Assembly: GCA_027186245.1 (NCBI GenBank)
Contig: CP114490.1
Span: 9,432,501-9,496,500 of the forward strand
Source: Coriaria nepalensis
Lineage: Eukaryota > Streptophyta > Magnoliopsida > Cucurbitales > Coriariaceae
DNA length: 64,000 nucleotides
Reading direction: 5' to 3'
Shown here: positions 23,821 through 35,983 of the stretch, one piece after another
How positions within the stretch are numbered: position 1 is the first letter of the stretch
How the letters are laid out: each line of letters starts with the position of its first letter
Notes under the pieces: model-generated
Told to the model about the DNA's origin: nothing
The model's database searches: none
Seen by the model: only the letters and a program-made list of their open reading frames with translations
Program-made: the position numbers and the translations under genes

Positions 23821-25920
23821 AACTAAGAATGAGTTGTTATATATACTCTAATAACTTCACTCATTATCAATTATATTTAATTTAGAAACCCAAATTTCTA
23901 ACAACAATTTCACTTCACTATAATCTCAATTTGACTGCCTCAACAGTAAGTTCGAGTATCCGAATGTATACCAAAGAAATGGGGATTTCACTTCATAGGG
24001 TCCCTCAAAATAAAGGGGTGTCCCAAATTAAAGTTTTATTAAGGGACAAGGTATAGAGTGTAAAAAGAAAAAGAAGTATGCATGTAAATTGCCTATCATT
24101 CATTGAACTCTATATGAATCTAATAATCACAAATATGCACATGTGCATAAGCCATAATGTAACCTTCTCATTCACTGTTTACACTACTTTTGAATCCCCA
24201 AAGTGTGGATTTAAACATCTATAAGCCGAAAATTAATGGGGTCACTAAACTCCAAAAAGTATCCCCAAAGTGCAAGACAAAATGTGTTACTAAACACCAA
24301 CGGTGTCTTCAAAAAGCATTTCAATTTGAAACTGTCGTAGATGATGACAATTTTGATAGATTCAATCTCCCAAGACCAAGAGTAACATGGTCGGCCATAG
24401 GACAGTGAAATTTGCTTATAAAAGTCAAGGTCTAATTATGGGCTACAGTCTTGTCATCAATTTCTTTCTTTTTTTTCTTTTTTTTTGGTTCTTTTTTCCT
24501 TATTTTAATATTTCATAGAAGTTCGCAAAGACAGACATGAAGTTGGACTTTCTATGTCCTGGTTATAATAATTGCAATGTCTTGTTGCAGGATTCACCAT
24601 GCGTGCACTAATGAATGTCTCTTTCTTTGTTTTAGGGCACGCTCTGATCATTATTCGTGTTTCTATACATTCCTCTCTCAATTATTGAAATTTTTGGTTT
24701 AATGGGTAAAATTATGCTTACAAATAGAATGAAGAATGTATATAAACTAAGTTAACAATTCTTTTGAATGTTTAATTGTTGAAATTAAGACTGATATTTA
24801 TAGATTAGAGACTTGCACAAAGAAGTTAACAATTAATTTTAATAAATTAATAATTTTAAAATTAAAAAAATATTTTAATATTTTATTTTTAAATCGATCT
24901 AATTTATTAAAATTATTATTTAAATAAAATATTATTATTTAAGATATTAAATTATTAAAATTTTACCATATTAATATTAAATTTTATATGATCTCATGCC
25001 AAAACTATGAGTGGGGACCTCATGATTACAAGCCAACTTTGCATTAAACGATAAGCCTAATCTATCTTATCCATGTTAATCCCATACCCTTTTTTAGCTC
25101 ACCAAAATCAAAGTTTACTGTATAGTGTTGGGGAAGCTAGAGAAATCATACGTTATACCTGATATGATGCTACACTATCTCAGTTCACATAGGTTAGAGC
25201 TAGCTATATCTTATAATTAGCTTGAACCAATCTCACTCTCTCTTTCTCTTTCACTCGTATGTAGAGATAAGACGACAAGGAGACATTACAAAGTTCCAAT
25301 GGGGTTTGAGATAACAGTGTGGGCCATAAGATGAACAAAATATGGAGGAGACAATCGGACATAGATTACAAGTATGTGCATATAACGGCAAATTTATAAA
25401 AGAATTCGATTTTTTTCAACTATTATATCCTCTTTTATTATTTAATTTTTATGAATAATGTGATTCTTGATTAAATTAATATTTTTTTTACTTTTATTTT
25501 ACCTGATTAAATTTTTTTTTTAATAATAAATATATAAAATATTTTAAAATTTATACTATGTATTTAATTTTTTAAACATACTTCTTTTTCTTATATTTCA
25601 AAATTAATATATATATCAATTAAATTTCTTATATTTTAAACATACTTCTTTACCTCATATTCTCAATTAACTCCTCCATAATTATTTATATTTATATCAA
25701 TTAAATTTTAATTATCCGACCTTCCTATTCTCATTTTGTCCAAATTATAAAGGCACTACTTCCGAGCCATTTATGCCTTTTTGAGGTAAGTCTCTCCCTC
25801 TCTCTCTCTGCTGCCTCATCTCATCTGATCTCACCTAATAATTAATATCTCTCGTCTCCTCAACCGCATGGGTCACTGTCCTAACCTCGTGGTCACTGTC
25901 TAAGTCATCCACGTCACGTA
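23821..25920. other. Intergenic, no gene seen
   Basis: The stretch is AT-rich, with a run of tattaaa/aattatt words at about 24830-24970. A frame at 24190-24408 has no ATG start and matches nothing known. Near 25900 the left flank of the next MITE begins. Confidence 0.35.
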
Positions 25921-26735
25921 TAGGTGTCAAAACGGATCATTGATCTCGGCATTTTTAGAGTTTTTTATTATTTAATACCGTATTAAATTAGATTTGGTCA
26001 GTTTTTAAAATATATATTCTGACTTGAAATTTTTTTTGAATTTATTTCAAGTTCATTTGAATCTAAAATGAATTAGATTCTATTGAGCTTAAAATAAGTT
26101 CGATTTTTTTTAAATAAAATATTCATAATAAATTATTATTAAAATAAGTGAGATTATTTGAGATTTTGACTCATGAGAATAATCTAATTAACAAGAGGTC
26201 CAAATAATAATTTATATAAAATTATCAAATTGTATCATCAAAGTTTATAACTAAATAACTAATAACATCTTAAATTATTAAATTATCAAATTATCTAATT
26301 ATCAAATTATCAAATAACTAAGAATCTAAGAATATCTAAAATAAAGAATTTTATTTTATCCAAATAAAGTCTTCATTTTATATTATTAAATAATGAGTTC
26401 ATGAAAAAAGAAAACCTTATAGCTTTAAAAAGGAAAAAAATAGAATTTATAATAAAAACATAAACAAAAAATAATAATAATAAAAATTTATTAGGCCAAG
26501 CCTAACTGGATTCTGTCGAACTCAATCGGGCCAAGCCCAACCGAATTCAACCGGGCTTATATATCTAACCGGGCTAAACGGGTCCAATAAACTTAAAAAT
26601 TTGTCCAAATCCTAATCCATATCTGGGCCAAGCCAAGCCAACTCAAATTAAAAATATACTAAACCGAGCTTATGACCAAATTTGTCCTCGACATTATAGA
26701 CCAGGTCAAAAAACTCAACCATTTTAACACCCCTA
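25921..26735. mobile_element. MITE, hAT-like, 815 bp (family 1, copy 2)
   Basis: The left end taggtgtcaaaacgg and right end ccattttaacacccta-type (26719-26735) are inverted copies. The interior matches the element at 17298-18039, including aacaagaggtcc and caaattgtatcatcaaag. The flanking word catccacgt occurs at 25906-25914 and again at 26736-26744, consistent with a target duplication; on the left six extra bases (cacgta) separate it from the element. Copy 2 has lost many of the C/G positions that copy 1 keeps, as expected after methylation-driven decay. Confidence 0.8.
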
Positions 26736-26744
26736 CATCCACGT

Positions 26745-27365
26745 ACCCTCCTCCCCATTATTCTCTCTCCGGTCAAAAACCCCCCACCTCTTATTCAATT
26801 AATCATATTGCTATGGACACGTGTGTCCCCGACATATAAGTATACAGAAGAAAGAAAGAAAGAGAACCTACACTATTTTCCAGTCAAACACGTGTATGGC
26901 CAATAGATAAAAAAAATATACAAAAGAAAGAAAAAGAACCTACACTATTTTCCCGTCAAATTAAATTTGTATTTCCTTTTCTTTGTTTTGAATTTCATCT
27001 TTAAATTGAAATGAGAATGCCCATTTGCAGTTGCACTAATTAGAATTTAGGAAATGGGATCTTAAAAATCTCTAAATAAGGACATTCAATTTTGACCATT
27101 AAACTAAAATTTCTTTAAGTCCTTTGCCTTTATTAACTGTTTTCGTTTAGACACAAAGGGGAAATCCATTTTGGCAGGAGCATAGATTCAGGTAAAATGC
27201 AACACTCATGTTGCCAACACTGCTTCTTGGCTAATGAATCAAGAAATAGAACAAATTCAGCTATTATGAAAAGTTAAAACAAAAGACAAGGGAATTTCCT
27301 ATTTTACTACCATTACGAATCTAAATGATAGAATTTTCTAGTCAATGAAAGGAGCTAAAATAGAG

Positions 27366-27403
<38 letters not shown>

Positions 27404-28477
27404 ATTATGTGAAGGGAAAAACAAATTAAATAACATATTATTTATACTTTTTTATTTTTTATTTTTACCAAATTGTAAATATACTATTCATATACATAAA
27501 TATACTCTCTCATGGTCAACTTAGTTGTTGAAATTTGGTCCCAATAAAAAAAAAAAAACTAATTAAAAAGCTTACTCTAATAATAGGTTATTTTAAATAT
27601 ATATTATATTGATTTAATATATAATATAACTCGATAAATTAATAATCTTATTTAAATAATATTTTTGATCGGATTATAATTTGAAAATATGTGATGAAAT
27701 TTATAATTTACTAACTAATAAGATGATACATTTTGAAAATTTTATATAAGTATTTATTATTTCATAATTTCATAAAATATAGTATTTATTATTCATTATT
27801 TCTTTTTGAAATTATATAAACTTGGATCTCAATTTTAACATTTCTTAACAATGGTAAGAAGTCCATACATGATTTTCTCACTCAGCAACAAAAATTTAGT
27901 CAATGTTATCATAGTTTTGGAACCTTCTTTTCAAATATGATACATAGTAGACATTGAATCTTGTTTCATAAAAAAATTTTTTGACTTATTATTTGAGGTG
28001 TGATTTCTTCTACTATAATGATATTTTGGGACAAATGTTATCAACATAAAAATGGTAGATTTTCTTATTATCTTTTTATAGTCAGAAAAATTCACTAATT
28101 TAAATGTTTTTAATAATATGTCAATAAATTAATTAATTGATTAATAATTTAATATTTTATTAAATTAATAAATATTTTTTATCTCAATATTAATAATTTA
28201 TTAAAATTTTATTATATAATATAATAATATAAAACTGATATTTACAGTAAAAAAAAAAAAAAAGAATAAAAAAGGAATAAAGAAGAAAAATGAATGACAA
28301 TAACTGCATATTAATTGGAATAGGAGACAATTTCTTGATTGGACCATTTTCTGCATAAATCAAGGGTAATTAGTCATTTTAATTTTTTCGCGTCGTTTAT
28401 AATCATAAACAACATCAAGTAGCTAAGTCGAGTGGTAATAAAGTAGTTTCGTAGTAATTTCAGGGCTTGTTCTAACT
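26745..28477. other. AT-rich intergenic region upstream of the GRAS gene
   Basis: A 32-bp (AT)n microsatellite lies at about 27370-27401. An imperfect duplication around 26850-26895 and 26925-26960 repeats agaaagaaagagaacctacactattttcc-like words. No coding region is supported. The most AT-rich part is about 27590-28260. Confidence 0.4.
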
Positions 28478-28482
28478 CATTG

Positions 28483-28491
28483 TATTTATAC
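28483..28491 (+). promoter_or_regulatory. TATA-like box of the GRAS gene
   Basis: tatttatac is followed 30-60 bp downstream by a cluster of ctctctctct (about 28529-28545), a common plant core-promoter arrangement. This places the likely start of transcription near 28515-28525. Confidence 0.4.
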
Positions 28492-28580
28492 CCTCCCATA
28501 AGCTCTTCGCATCAGAGGAGTAAAACCTCTCTCTCTCTCTGTCTCAGTTTGGAGTGAATTCAGAGCATTAGATTCCTCTA

Positions 28581-28646
28581 ATGCGTTGGGCTGTCAGCAA
28601 TTATGCTCATCTTCAAACATATCATGTTATGATACTTAAACTGTAG
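28581..28646 (+). CDS. Upstream ORF in the GRAS mRNA leader (21 residues)
   Basis: The frame runs from the only ATG I see in the inferred leader (first leader exon to 28805, then 29181-29227) to TAG at 28644-28646. The peptide begins MRWAVSN and ends MILKL. It closes well before the main ATG, so it would be translated first by scanning ribosomes and could limit translation of the transcription factor. Whether it is conserved or translated is not shown by this sequence. Confidence 0.45.
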   Translation: MRWAVSNYAHLQTYHVMILKL

Positions 28647-28805
28647 CTTTTGCTTTGAAGTTCTGTTTCTTTTTCTCTCTTTTCCCTTTTCTGGGTTTAT
28701 AGAGATTGAGAAGAATCTGTGCTTTCTTCGAGGAAATTTTAGCTCAAGTTTACACTTTCATAAATCTCTCATCTAATCCTGAAAAAGGATTGCTGCAACA
28801 AAAAG

Positions 28806-29180
28806 GTACTGATTATAATCTCTTCTTTCTGGGTTTAAATTTTTTAATTTACTAAGAGATTCCCTAAAATTTGTGCCCATTTTAGTAAATTAGAAAAGGT
28901 TTGATGATGATCTGAGAGTTGTAAATGGCTGGTTGATGTGTAAAATGCATTATAGTATAATCTCATTATTCTTCACCTTTATGCCTATATACATTCTTCA
29001 ACTACTTATTAGGACAAATGAAAAAATTACTACATCTGTTGTTGTCACTAGATTTTTTTTAAAATTTTTGGGTTTTATTGAAATTCTTATTCTGTCTCAA
29101 ATTGATAATCTAATATTGGGGTTGATTTATATATTTCACTACATTTGTAGAATATATATACTTCATGATCTGTAATTCAG
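28806..29180 (+). other. Intron in the 5' leader of the GRAS gene
   Basis: The donor aaaag/gtactg and acceptor tgtaattcag/gcc enclose 375 bp of T-rich sequence. A frame at 28933-29175 lies entirely inside and is therefore discarded. The main ATG follows 47 bp after the acceptor. Confidence 0.65.
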
Positions 29181-29227
29181 GCCGCAGTAGGTGAGTTTGA
29201 AGTTGAAATTCTATTAAGTATTCTTCA

Positions 29228-30823
29228 ATGCAAGCTTCAAAGCAATCCAGACGCTCTTCAATGCCCAAAAAACTATGTTATCAGCCTATGAATCAGCTTG
29301 AGTTCTTATGGTTCCCTCCGTTTCAAAATCAGCATCTATGCTCCGATAGTCCCATTGCAACTTTCGACCGAAAATACTGCACTCTAGAATCATCCTCCAC
29401 AAACGGAGAATATTCCATTAACTACCGGAATACTTCGTCAAGTCTCCCCTTCTCTCCCAGTGGGAGCTTCATATCACATCAATGCTCGGATCATAGTAAT
29501 AAAAGTAATAATAATAATAATAATAATAATACATATGGCTCTCCTATTAGTAGCTCCTGCATAACAGACGAAGTCAATGACTTGCGCTACAAGTTACGGG
29601 AACTGGAAACTGTAATGTTAGGTCCAGACCCTGATTTTCTCGAAGACTATCATGACAGTAATGAGAGCTCTAAACAAATTACGGAAGCAGTCTCTAAAGG
29701 GGACTTGAAACAGGTCCTCATTGCTTGTGCCCAAGCAGTATCCAATAATGATCTATCGATATCACAATGGCTGATCAACGAATTACGAATATTGGTCTCA
29801 GTTTCCGGAGAGCCAATCCAACGGTTGGGAGCGTACATGCTAGAAGGACTAGTGGCTAGGATTTCGTCGTCCGGTAGTTGCATCTACAAATCGCTAAGAT
29901 GCAAAGAACCGGCAAGTAGCTCAGATCTACTTTCTTACATGCACATCCTTTACGAGGTATGTCCGTATTTCAAATTCGGTTACATGTCAGCCAATGGCGC
30001 GATAGCCGAAGCCATGAAGGATGAAAACCGGGTCCACATCATTGATTTCCAAATTGGTCTAGGGAGTCAGTGGATCACTCTGATCCAAGCCTTTGCGGCC
30101 CGGCCTGGTGGGCCCCCGCATATCCGTATAACGGGGATCAATGATTCAATGTCAGCTTACGCTCGTGGAGGTGGACTCAACCTCATTGGAAAACGGCTCA
30201 TGAAACTGGCCAGGTCTTTTAAAGTTCCGTTCGAGTTCCATGCGGCTGCTATGTCTGGTTGCGAGGTTGAGCCTAAAGACCTTGGGGTTCAACCCGGTGA
30301 TGCCCTTGCGGTTAATTTTGCATTTATGCTTCATCACATGCCAGATGAAAGTGTAACCACCATGAACCATAGGGACCGGCTCTTACGTTTGGTCAAAGGG
30401 TTGGCTCCAAAGGTGGTTACTCTTGTTGAGCAAGAGTCAAATACAAATACGGCTGCATTTTATTCGCGGTTTTTGGAGACAATGGATTACTACAAGGCAA
30501 TGTTTGAGTCGATTGATGTGACTCTTCCTAGGGAGCATAGGGAGAGGATCAATGTGGAGCAACATTGTCTTGCAAGGGAAGTGGTTAACATAATAGCTTG
30601 TGAAGGGGGGGAGAGAGTGGAGCGGCATGAGCTTTTAGGGAAGTGGAGGTCAAGATTTAGTATGGCTGGGTTTAGTCCGTACCCGTTAAGCTCGTTGGTG
30701 AATGCTACGATCAAGAGGTTGTTGCAGAATTATAGCGATAAGTATCGGCTTGAAGAGAGGGAAGGGGCTCTTTATCTTGGATGGATGAATAGGGATTTGG
30801 TTACTTCTTGTGCTTGGAAGTGA
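29228..30823 (+). CDS. GRAS-family transcription factor, PAT1/SCL branch
   Basis: The coding sequence is a single exon of 531 residues. Residues 1-150 are a variable Ser/Asn-rich region with an Asn run at about 94-101, encoded by an (AAT)n microsatellite at 29506-29531. The GRAS domain fills about 157-530. It has a first leucine-rich region (LKQVLIACAQAVS), the VHIID motif at 269-273 followed by FQIGLGSQW, a second leucine-rich region, a PFYRE region (FMLHHMPDE, then VTLVEQESNTN) and a C-terminal SAW region (GKWRSRFSMAGF, ending SCAWK). Length and motif wording fit the PAT1/SCL5/SCL13/SCL21 group, whose members act in phytochrome A or stress signalling as nuclear co-regulators. The open frame is intact, with no sign of decay. 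Which subgroup member it is cannot be decided by eye, so no symbol is given. Confidence 0.95.
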   Translation: MQASKQSRRSSMPKKLCYQPMNQLEFLWFPPFQNQHLCSDSPIATFDRKYCTLESSSTNGEYSINYRNTSSSLPFSPSGSFISHQCSDHSNKSNNNNNNNNTYGSPISSSCITDEVNDLRYKLRELETVMLGPDPDFLEDYHDSNESSKQITEAVSKGDLKQVLIACAQAVSNNDLSISQWLINELRILVSVSGEPIQRLGAYMLEGLVARISSSGSCIYKSLRCKEPASSSDLLSYMHILYEVCPYFKFGYMSANGAIAEAMKDENRVHIIDFQIGLGSQWITLIQAFAARPGGPPHIRITGINDSMSAYARGGGLNLIGKRLMKLARSFKVPFEFHAAAMSGCEVEPKDLGVQPGDALAVNFAFMLHHMPDESVTTMNHRDRLLRLVKGLAPKVVTLVEQESNTNTAAFYSRFLETMDYYKAMFESIDVTLPREHRERINVEQHCLAREVVNIIACEGGERVERHELLGKWRSRFSMAGFSPYPLSSLVNATIKRLLQNYSDKYRLEEREGALYLGWMNRDLVTSCAWK

Positions 30824-31558
30824 GAATGAGGATTGATTCATGAGTTATGTCTCTTTTCTGTTTGCGATTGCTTTTTCTCGAAATTACTTAACATGGTGGG
30901 AAACCATTGGTACAACACGTCTGTTATGTGTTAGTACTTATCTAGCTGCTATCATCATCTTGTAAGAAATGTACATTTCGTGGGAGCACTTTTTCAATGT
31001 CGGAAAACCTTTTCTTTTTAGCTGAGGAAGAAAGAGGAGTGTTGCAAGTTGTAAATTGATTCAATTGGGCCACAGCTTAGATCTTACCTTTCATCTAAAA
31101 TTATAATTTGGATTCCAGTTCTAGTTTGGCTAAGAAGACCCTTTTGTGAAAATGGAAGATTCAATTTACCTTATAATTTTGCAATTTAATTAAATACTAT
31201 TTATTAAAAAAGGAGAAAAAATATATCCGAATTCTGATAAAATCATGCTTAGACTGAGCTTAGAAGCACATGGGACGTTTCGGGTACTTGGTACTCATCT
31301 CAGCTTGGGTATGCCGGTGGTAGCAGTTGAATATTTAGGTACGGAATCATGGGGGTATTTATATTACCTTAAAATTATTAAAGTTTTATATATTAATCTC
31401 TAAAACTTAAACTAAAAACTTATATTTATTTAATATATTATAACTTTTTTTATTTTATTTTACTTCTTTCTAACTCTCGTCTTAGGGATATTTTGTTATG
31501 TATTAGATATTATATAATTGGGTTGGTTTTCTATTTAACTAAAGATGGTTAGGCATTT
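30824..31558. other. GRAS 3' UTR and short spacer
   Basis: Sequence after the stop is mixed in composition to about 31030 and probably contains the 3' UTR. It becomes AT-rich before the copia B repeat begins at 31559. No further gene is seen. Confidence 0.4.
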
Positions 31559-31636
31559 AGGTAGTTTATCTATTTCTGTTGGTGTAAGTTGTAAATATAT
31601 TTCTTTTGTTGGGATAGTTTTCAATTAATGGAAAGT
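31559..31636 (+). repeat. 5' LTR remnant of copia B
   Basis: aggtagtttatctatttctg and the following bases to gttttcaattaatggaaagt are repeated at 35907-35983 with about a dozen differences. The 5' LTR probably runs on to about 31720, before the first gag codons. A gacattggtttcac word near 31720 is only a weak primer-site candidate. Confidence 0.7.
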
Positions 31637-34600
31637 GATTTAAGTGATTCCAACTAATCCGTACCTCGTCGATTGAGACGATCAGTTCTCTCTATATACA
31701 TGCATCAGATATACCGGGCTTGACATTGGTTTCACATCGGTTTCTCACATCTGGTCCAAGGAAGTGAGAATTACATCCTCTGGAACCGATCGATGAAGAT
31801 CGCATTGCTTTCAAAGAATAAGCTGGGATTTGTTACTGGACAATTTCAAGCTCCGGCCATTGATTCTCCTTATCTTATGCAGTGACAAAGGTGCAAATCT
31901 CTTATCAATTCTTGGATCTTAAATTCCGTTTCGAAGGAGCTTTCTTAGAGTGCCGTGTTTACTTTGAATGCATAGATGTTATGGTAAGATCTACAAGAAA
32001 GGTTTGACAAAGTAAACAGTTCACGTGTATATGCAATCTAGAAAGAGATAGCAACCTCGTATTAAGGAAATGCTTCTATTTCTACTTACTACACGAAGCT
32101 CAAAATGCTTTGGGATGAATATTCAACTTTGGTAACTCTGCCTAATTATGTGTGTGCTAAAGCTACAACCTATATCCAATTAGATCAGCAGCAACGATTA
32201 ATCATATTTCTTATGGGCCTAAATGAGAGCTATTCTACTCTCGGGAGTCAAATTCTTATGACTGATCCCCTTCCCACCGTGAACAAAGCTTTCTCGATGA
32301 TGAATGAAGAAGAAAGCAACCGAGGTGTGTTAGCTGGAGGTAATAGTGGTTCCATTGAATCTGTTGCCTTGTATAGTAACCATTCCTATAAGAGTCAGTT
32401 GAATAATAGGAATGTTGAGTGCTATTATTGTCACAAGATGGGATATAAGAAAGATACCTGCTATAAATTAGTCGGATATCCTATGGGACATAAATTGCAT
32501 AAAAGGAAGAATTTTACTCCAAAGATTCAAAATTCTAGTAATGTTGCTGATTCTCAGATAACACCTCATTTTTCCCCTCACGATTGTCTATTGATCAACA
32601 GATTCATATCAAGAAGTTGATTGGGCAGGATTCTCCTATCGTTTCTAGTGCTACATCGCCACAACATAAGTCCAACTTTGCAGGTATAAATGCTTGTTTT
32701 TTCAGTCTTGATGATTGTGATGACTGGATAACTGATAGTGGAGCAACCTGTCACATGACTTGTAATTTCAATGCATTGTTGTCCCTCGTGCCATGCCCAA
32801 TGCTTCATCATTTATTAAATTGCCAACAGGTTCAGAAACTCGAGCAACTCACATAGGTTATGTTCGACTTTCCCCTAATCTCATTCTATCTAATGTCCTA
32901 TATGTCCCCCAGTTTCATTTTAACCTTTTATCCATGTAACAATTCAATGCAGATAATCATTCCTTACATATTATCAATCTTTTTGCATCTTTCAAGACTA
33001 ATAGACTGGGAATGCAATGAGGATTGGTAAAATGCAATCCGGTTTATACCACTTCATGTCTCCTTTTTAAGATCATAAACCTTTCTTTCCCAATGTATTA
33101 CGTTCTTTCAATTCCAATGTAACTCATTCTTCTAGTTCAATAAAGATCGATTATGTTTTGTGGCATAATCGTTTTGGTCATACTTCATATTCCAAATTGA
33201 GACTATATATTCCTCTTCTCATTTCATGTTTAAGTCAATATAGTTTAAAACAATGTGAACTCTGTTCTTTAGCCAAACAGGCACGAGCATCTTTCCCTAA
33301 CAATATTTCTTCTTATTTGGTTCATTTTGCTTTGGTCCATGCTGATGTTTGGGGGCCATATCGCACTCCTAATCATAACGGCGCACGTTATTTTCTAACC
33401 TTTGTAGATGATTTCTCTAAGTTTACTTGGATTGTTTTATTGCAATCAAAGTCTGATGTTCCACATTTTCTTAAATCCTTCATTGTAATGATCAATAATC
33501 AATTTACTGATAGAGTCAATGTCCTATGATCCGAAAAATGGTCCTGAATTTCTCAATCGAGACTTGCCTTCTTTCTTTCAGTCTCCAGGAATTGTCCATC
33601 AGACTTCATGTGTACATATGCCTCAGCAAAATGGTATTGTTGAGCATAAACATAGACATTTGCTTGATATTGCTCGTGCTCTCATGTTTCATTCTCACTT
33701 GCCATCTAAATATTGGGGTGAATATATTTTAGCAGCTTCATATTTGGTTAACCGTTTGCCGTGTTCAGAAACAAATATTCAGTTTCCCTTTGAGATTCTA
33801 TTCAAAAAGCCTCCTCACGTTGATCATCTTCGAGTGTTTGGCTGTTTAGCCTTTGCTAAGAAATTGAATAATAGTGATAAGTTCACTCCCAGATCTTCTC
33901 CTTGTGTATTTATGGGCTATTCTCTTACATAGAAAGGATATAGATTGTTTGATCTTACTTCTCACTCCTTTCTAGTTGCGATGTAATATTTCATGCACAT
34001 GTTTTCCCTTTTCTTACTATTTCATCCCCTGCCACATTTTTTCCTGTGCAGGATATTCCCATTTCTGATGATTCTGTTATTTGTCATGTTCATGAACATC
34101 ATGCTTTAGATATTACATCTAGAGATATTGTTTCAGATACTTCTACCCATGTGCATGTTCTTTCATCTAATGATATTACATCTAATGATCTTATTACCAA
34201 TTATTTTCCAGACTCTTCTATTATCCCTTCTAGAAAATCATCTCGTGTTACTCGACCTACTGTTAGGTCAAAGGACTATGTTTATCCAGCTTCTAAATGT
34301 GCAAACATGTCTACCTTATATCCATTGTCTCATTACATTACATATAATCATCTTTCCCAGCCATATCAATGTTTCTTACCCACCTTGTAAAGTTTTTTTA
34401 AACCTCATACCTATAAAGAGGCAATTAAAGATGATAGGTGGATAGAGGCTATGGTCAGTGAAATATGTGCATTAGAATTAAACAAAACATGGGTGTGGGC
34501 CTCTTTACCTAAAGGGAAGAAAGCGATTAGAATGTCGTTGGGTGTATAAGATAAAATTGCATGCTAATGGGTTTGTCGATCGTTTTAAAGCAAGACTAGT

Positions 34601-35906
34601 GGCAAAGGGTTATAGTCAAAAAGAGGGTATAGATTACAAGGAGACATTCTCGCATGTTCTTAAATTTATCATAGTTCGTTGTATCTTTTCCTTTGCAACA
34701 GCTTTCAATTGGCCTTTGCATCAAATGAATGTAAATAACGCATTTCTTGAAGGTGATTTAGATGAAGAAGTTTTCATGTAACTGCCCCATAGTTATGGAG
34801 AAAAAGCAGAGTCCAGGGTTTGTCTCCTTAAGAAGTCACTTTACGGGTTGAAGCAAGCTTCCCGACAGTGGAATTTAATGCTTTGTTATGCACTTATTGA
34901 GGGTGGTTTTACACAATCATTGAATGATTACTCACTGTTCACAAAGGCTGAAGGTGATTCCTTTATAGTTCTCCTTATTTACGTAGATGATATACTCATT
35001 ATTGGTTCATCTATTGCAGCTTTTGATCCTACGAAGCAATTTCTCAAGTCTAAGTTCCTTATTAAAGGTCTTGGCTTGATGAAATATTTCTTGGGGTGGG
35101 AAGTGGCCCGAAATTCTTCAGGTATCTGTCTCATGCAATGCAAATATGCTTTAGAGTTAATTCATGATACCAGTTTTGCTTCCAAACCTTGTGCTATTCC
35201 AATGGAGCAGAATGATAAATTGACCAGTGTTGAGTATGATGCTGCTACTGGCCTAAATCTTTCTGATTCTCTTCTTGAGGATCCCCCTTCATATCAAAGG
35301 CTTGTTGGTCTCTCTTTATATTGGGACAGTGACCAGGCCCGATATCAGCTTTGTTGTGCAATCTTTGAGTCAGCATATGCACAAACCTAAAATCTCTCAT
35401 TACAACGCTGCATTACGTGTGCTTCGATATGTGAAGAAAAATCATGGCTGAAGATTGTTTTTTAGCTCGATTGCATCTTTGCAGCTTTAGGCCTTTTACG
35501 ATTCTGATTGGGCTTCCTGCCTTATTACGCGTCGCTCGATCTCTAGTTATATAATCACGCTTGGTGGTGCTCTCATCTCTTGGAAAATGAAGAAGCAATC
35601 TACCGTGTCCAGGTCTTCAGTAGAAGTGAAGTATCGCGCCATGGCTACAACTACTTGTGAGGTAATTTGGTTATTGCATCTGCTTGCTAAGCTGCGTCTT
35701 TCCCCTTTTGCTCCAGTAGCTTTGTTTTGTGACAGTGTCTCCGCTAAACAAATAGCAACGAATCCCATCATCCATGAGAGAACGAAACATATTGACTTGG
35801 ACTACCATATTGTTCGTGAGCAGTTTCAAAAGAGTGTTCTTCAACCTACTGCTATTTCCACAGTTCACCGATCGATTGACATCTTGACAAAACCGTTGTG
35901 TAAGTT

Positions 35907-35983
35907 AGGTAGTTTATCCGTTTCGGTTGGTCTAAGTTGTATATATATTCCCTTTGGTGGGTAGTTTTCAATTAATGGAAAGT
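35907..35983 (+). repeat. 3' LTR remnant of copia B
   Basis: The counterpart of 31559-31636. Similarity stops abruptly after ggaaagt, so the 3' LTR is truncated or replaced. The repeat starts inside the last codons of the RNase H frame, as is common in this family. Confidence 0.7.

Larger units (their letters stand above)
31559..35983 (+). pseudogene. Ty1/copia element with gag-pol relic (copia B)
   Basis: Gag begins near 31795 (KIALLSKNKLGFV) and continues at 32105-32620. Its knuckle at about 32420 reads CYYCHKMGYKKDTC, so the zinc-binding His is replaced by Tyr. Protease keeps its active site (WITDSGATCHM, 32731-32745). Integrase is present from 33158 (LWHNRFGHTS type) to 33932. Between the two halves a TGA replaces an expected Arg codon at about 33528 and a base is gained, so the catalytic Asp box (normally SDNG) reads PKNG. 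RT from 34542 keeps YVDDILIIG at 34980-34991. RNase H lies at 35587-35900 (VEVKYRAMATT, then DSVSAKQIATNP). Remnants of the LTRs flank the element. It begins about 740 bp after the GRAS stop codon. It is inactive but less decayed than copia A. Confidence 0.93.

Noticed and set aside
24190..24408. 72-residue frame with Lys/Cys-rich wording
   Set aside because: It begins with TTG rather than ATG, has no recognisable domain and no splice context.
28933..29175. 80-residue hydrophobic frame upstream of the GRAS gene
   Set aside because: It lies wholly inside the leader intron and is T-rich, which mimics membrane segments.
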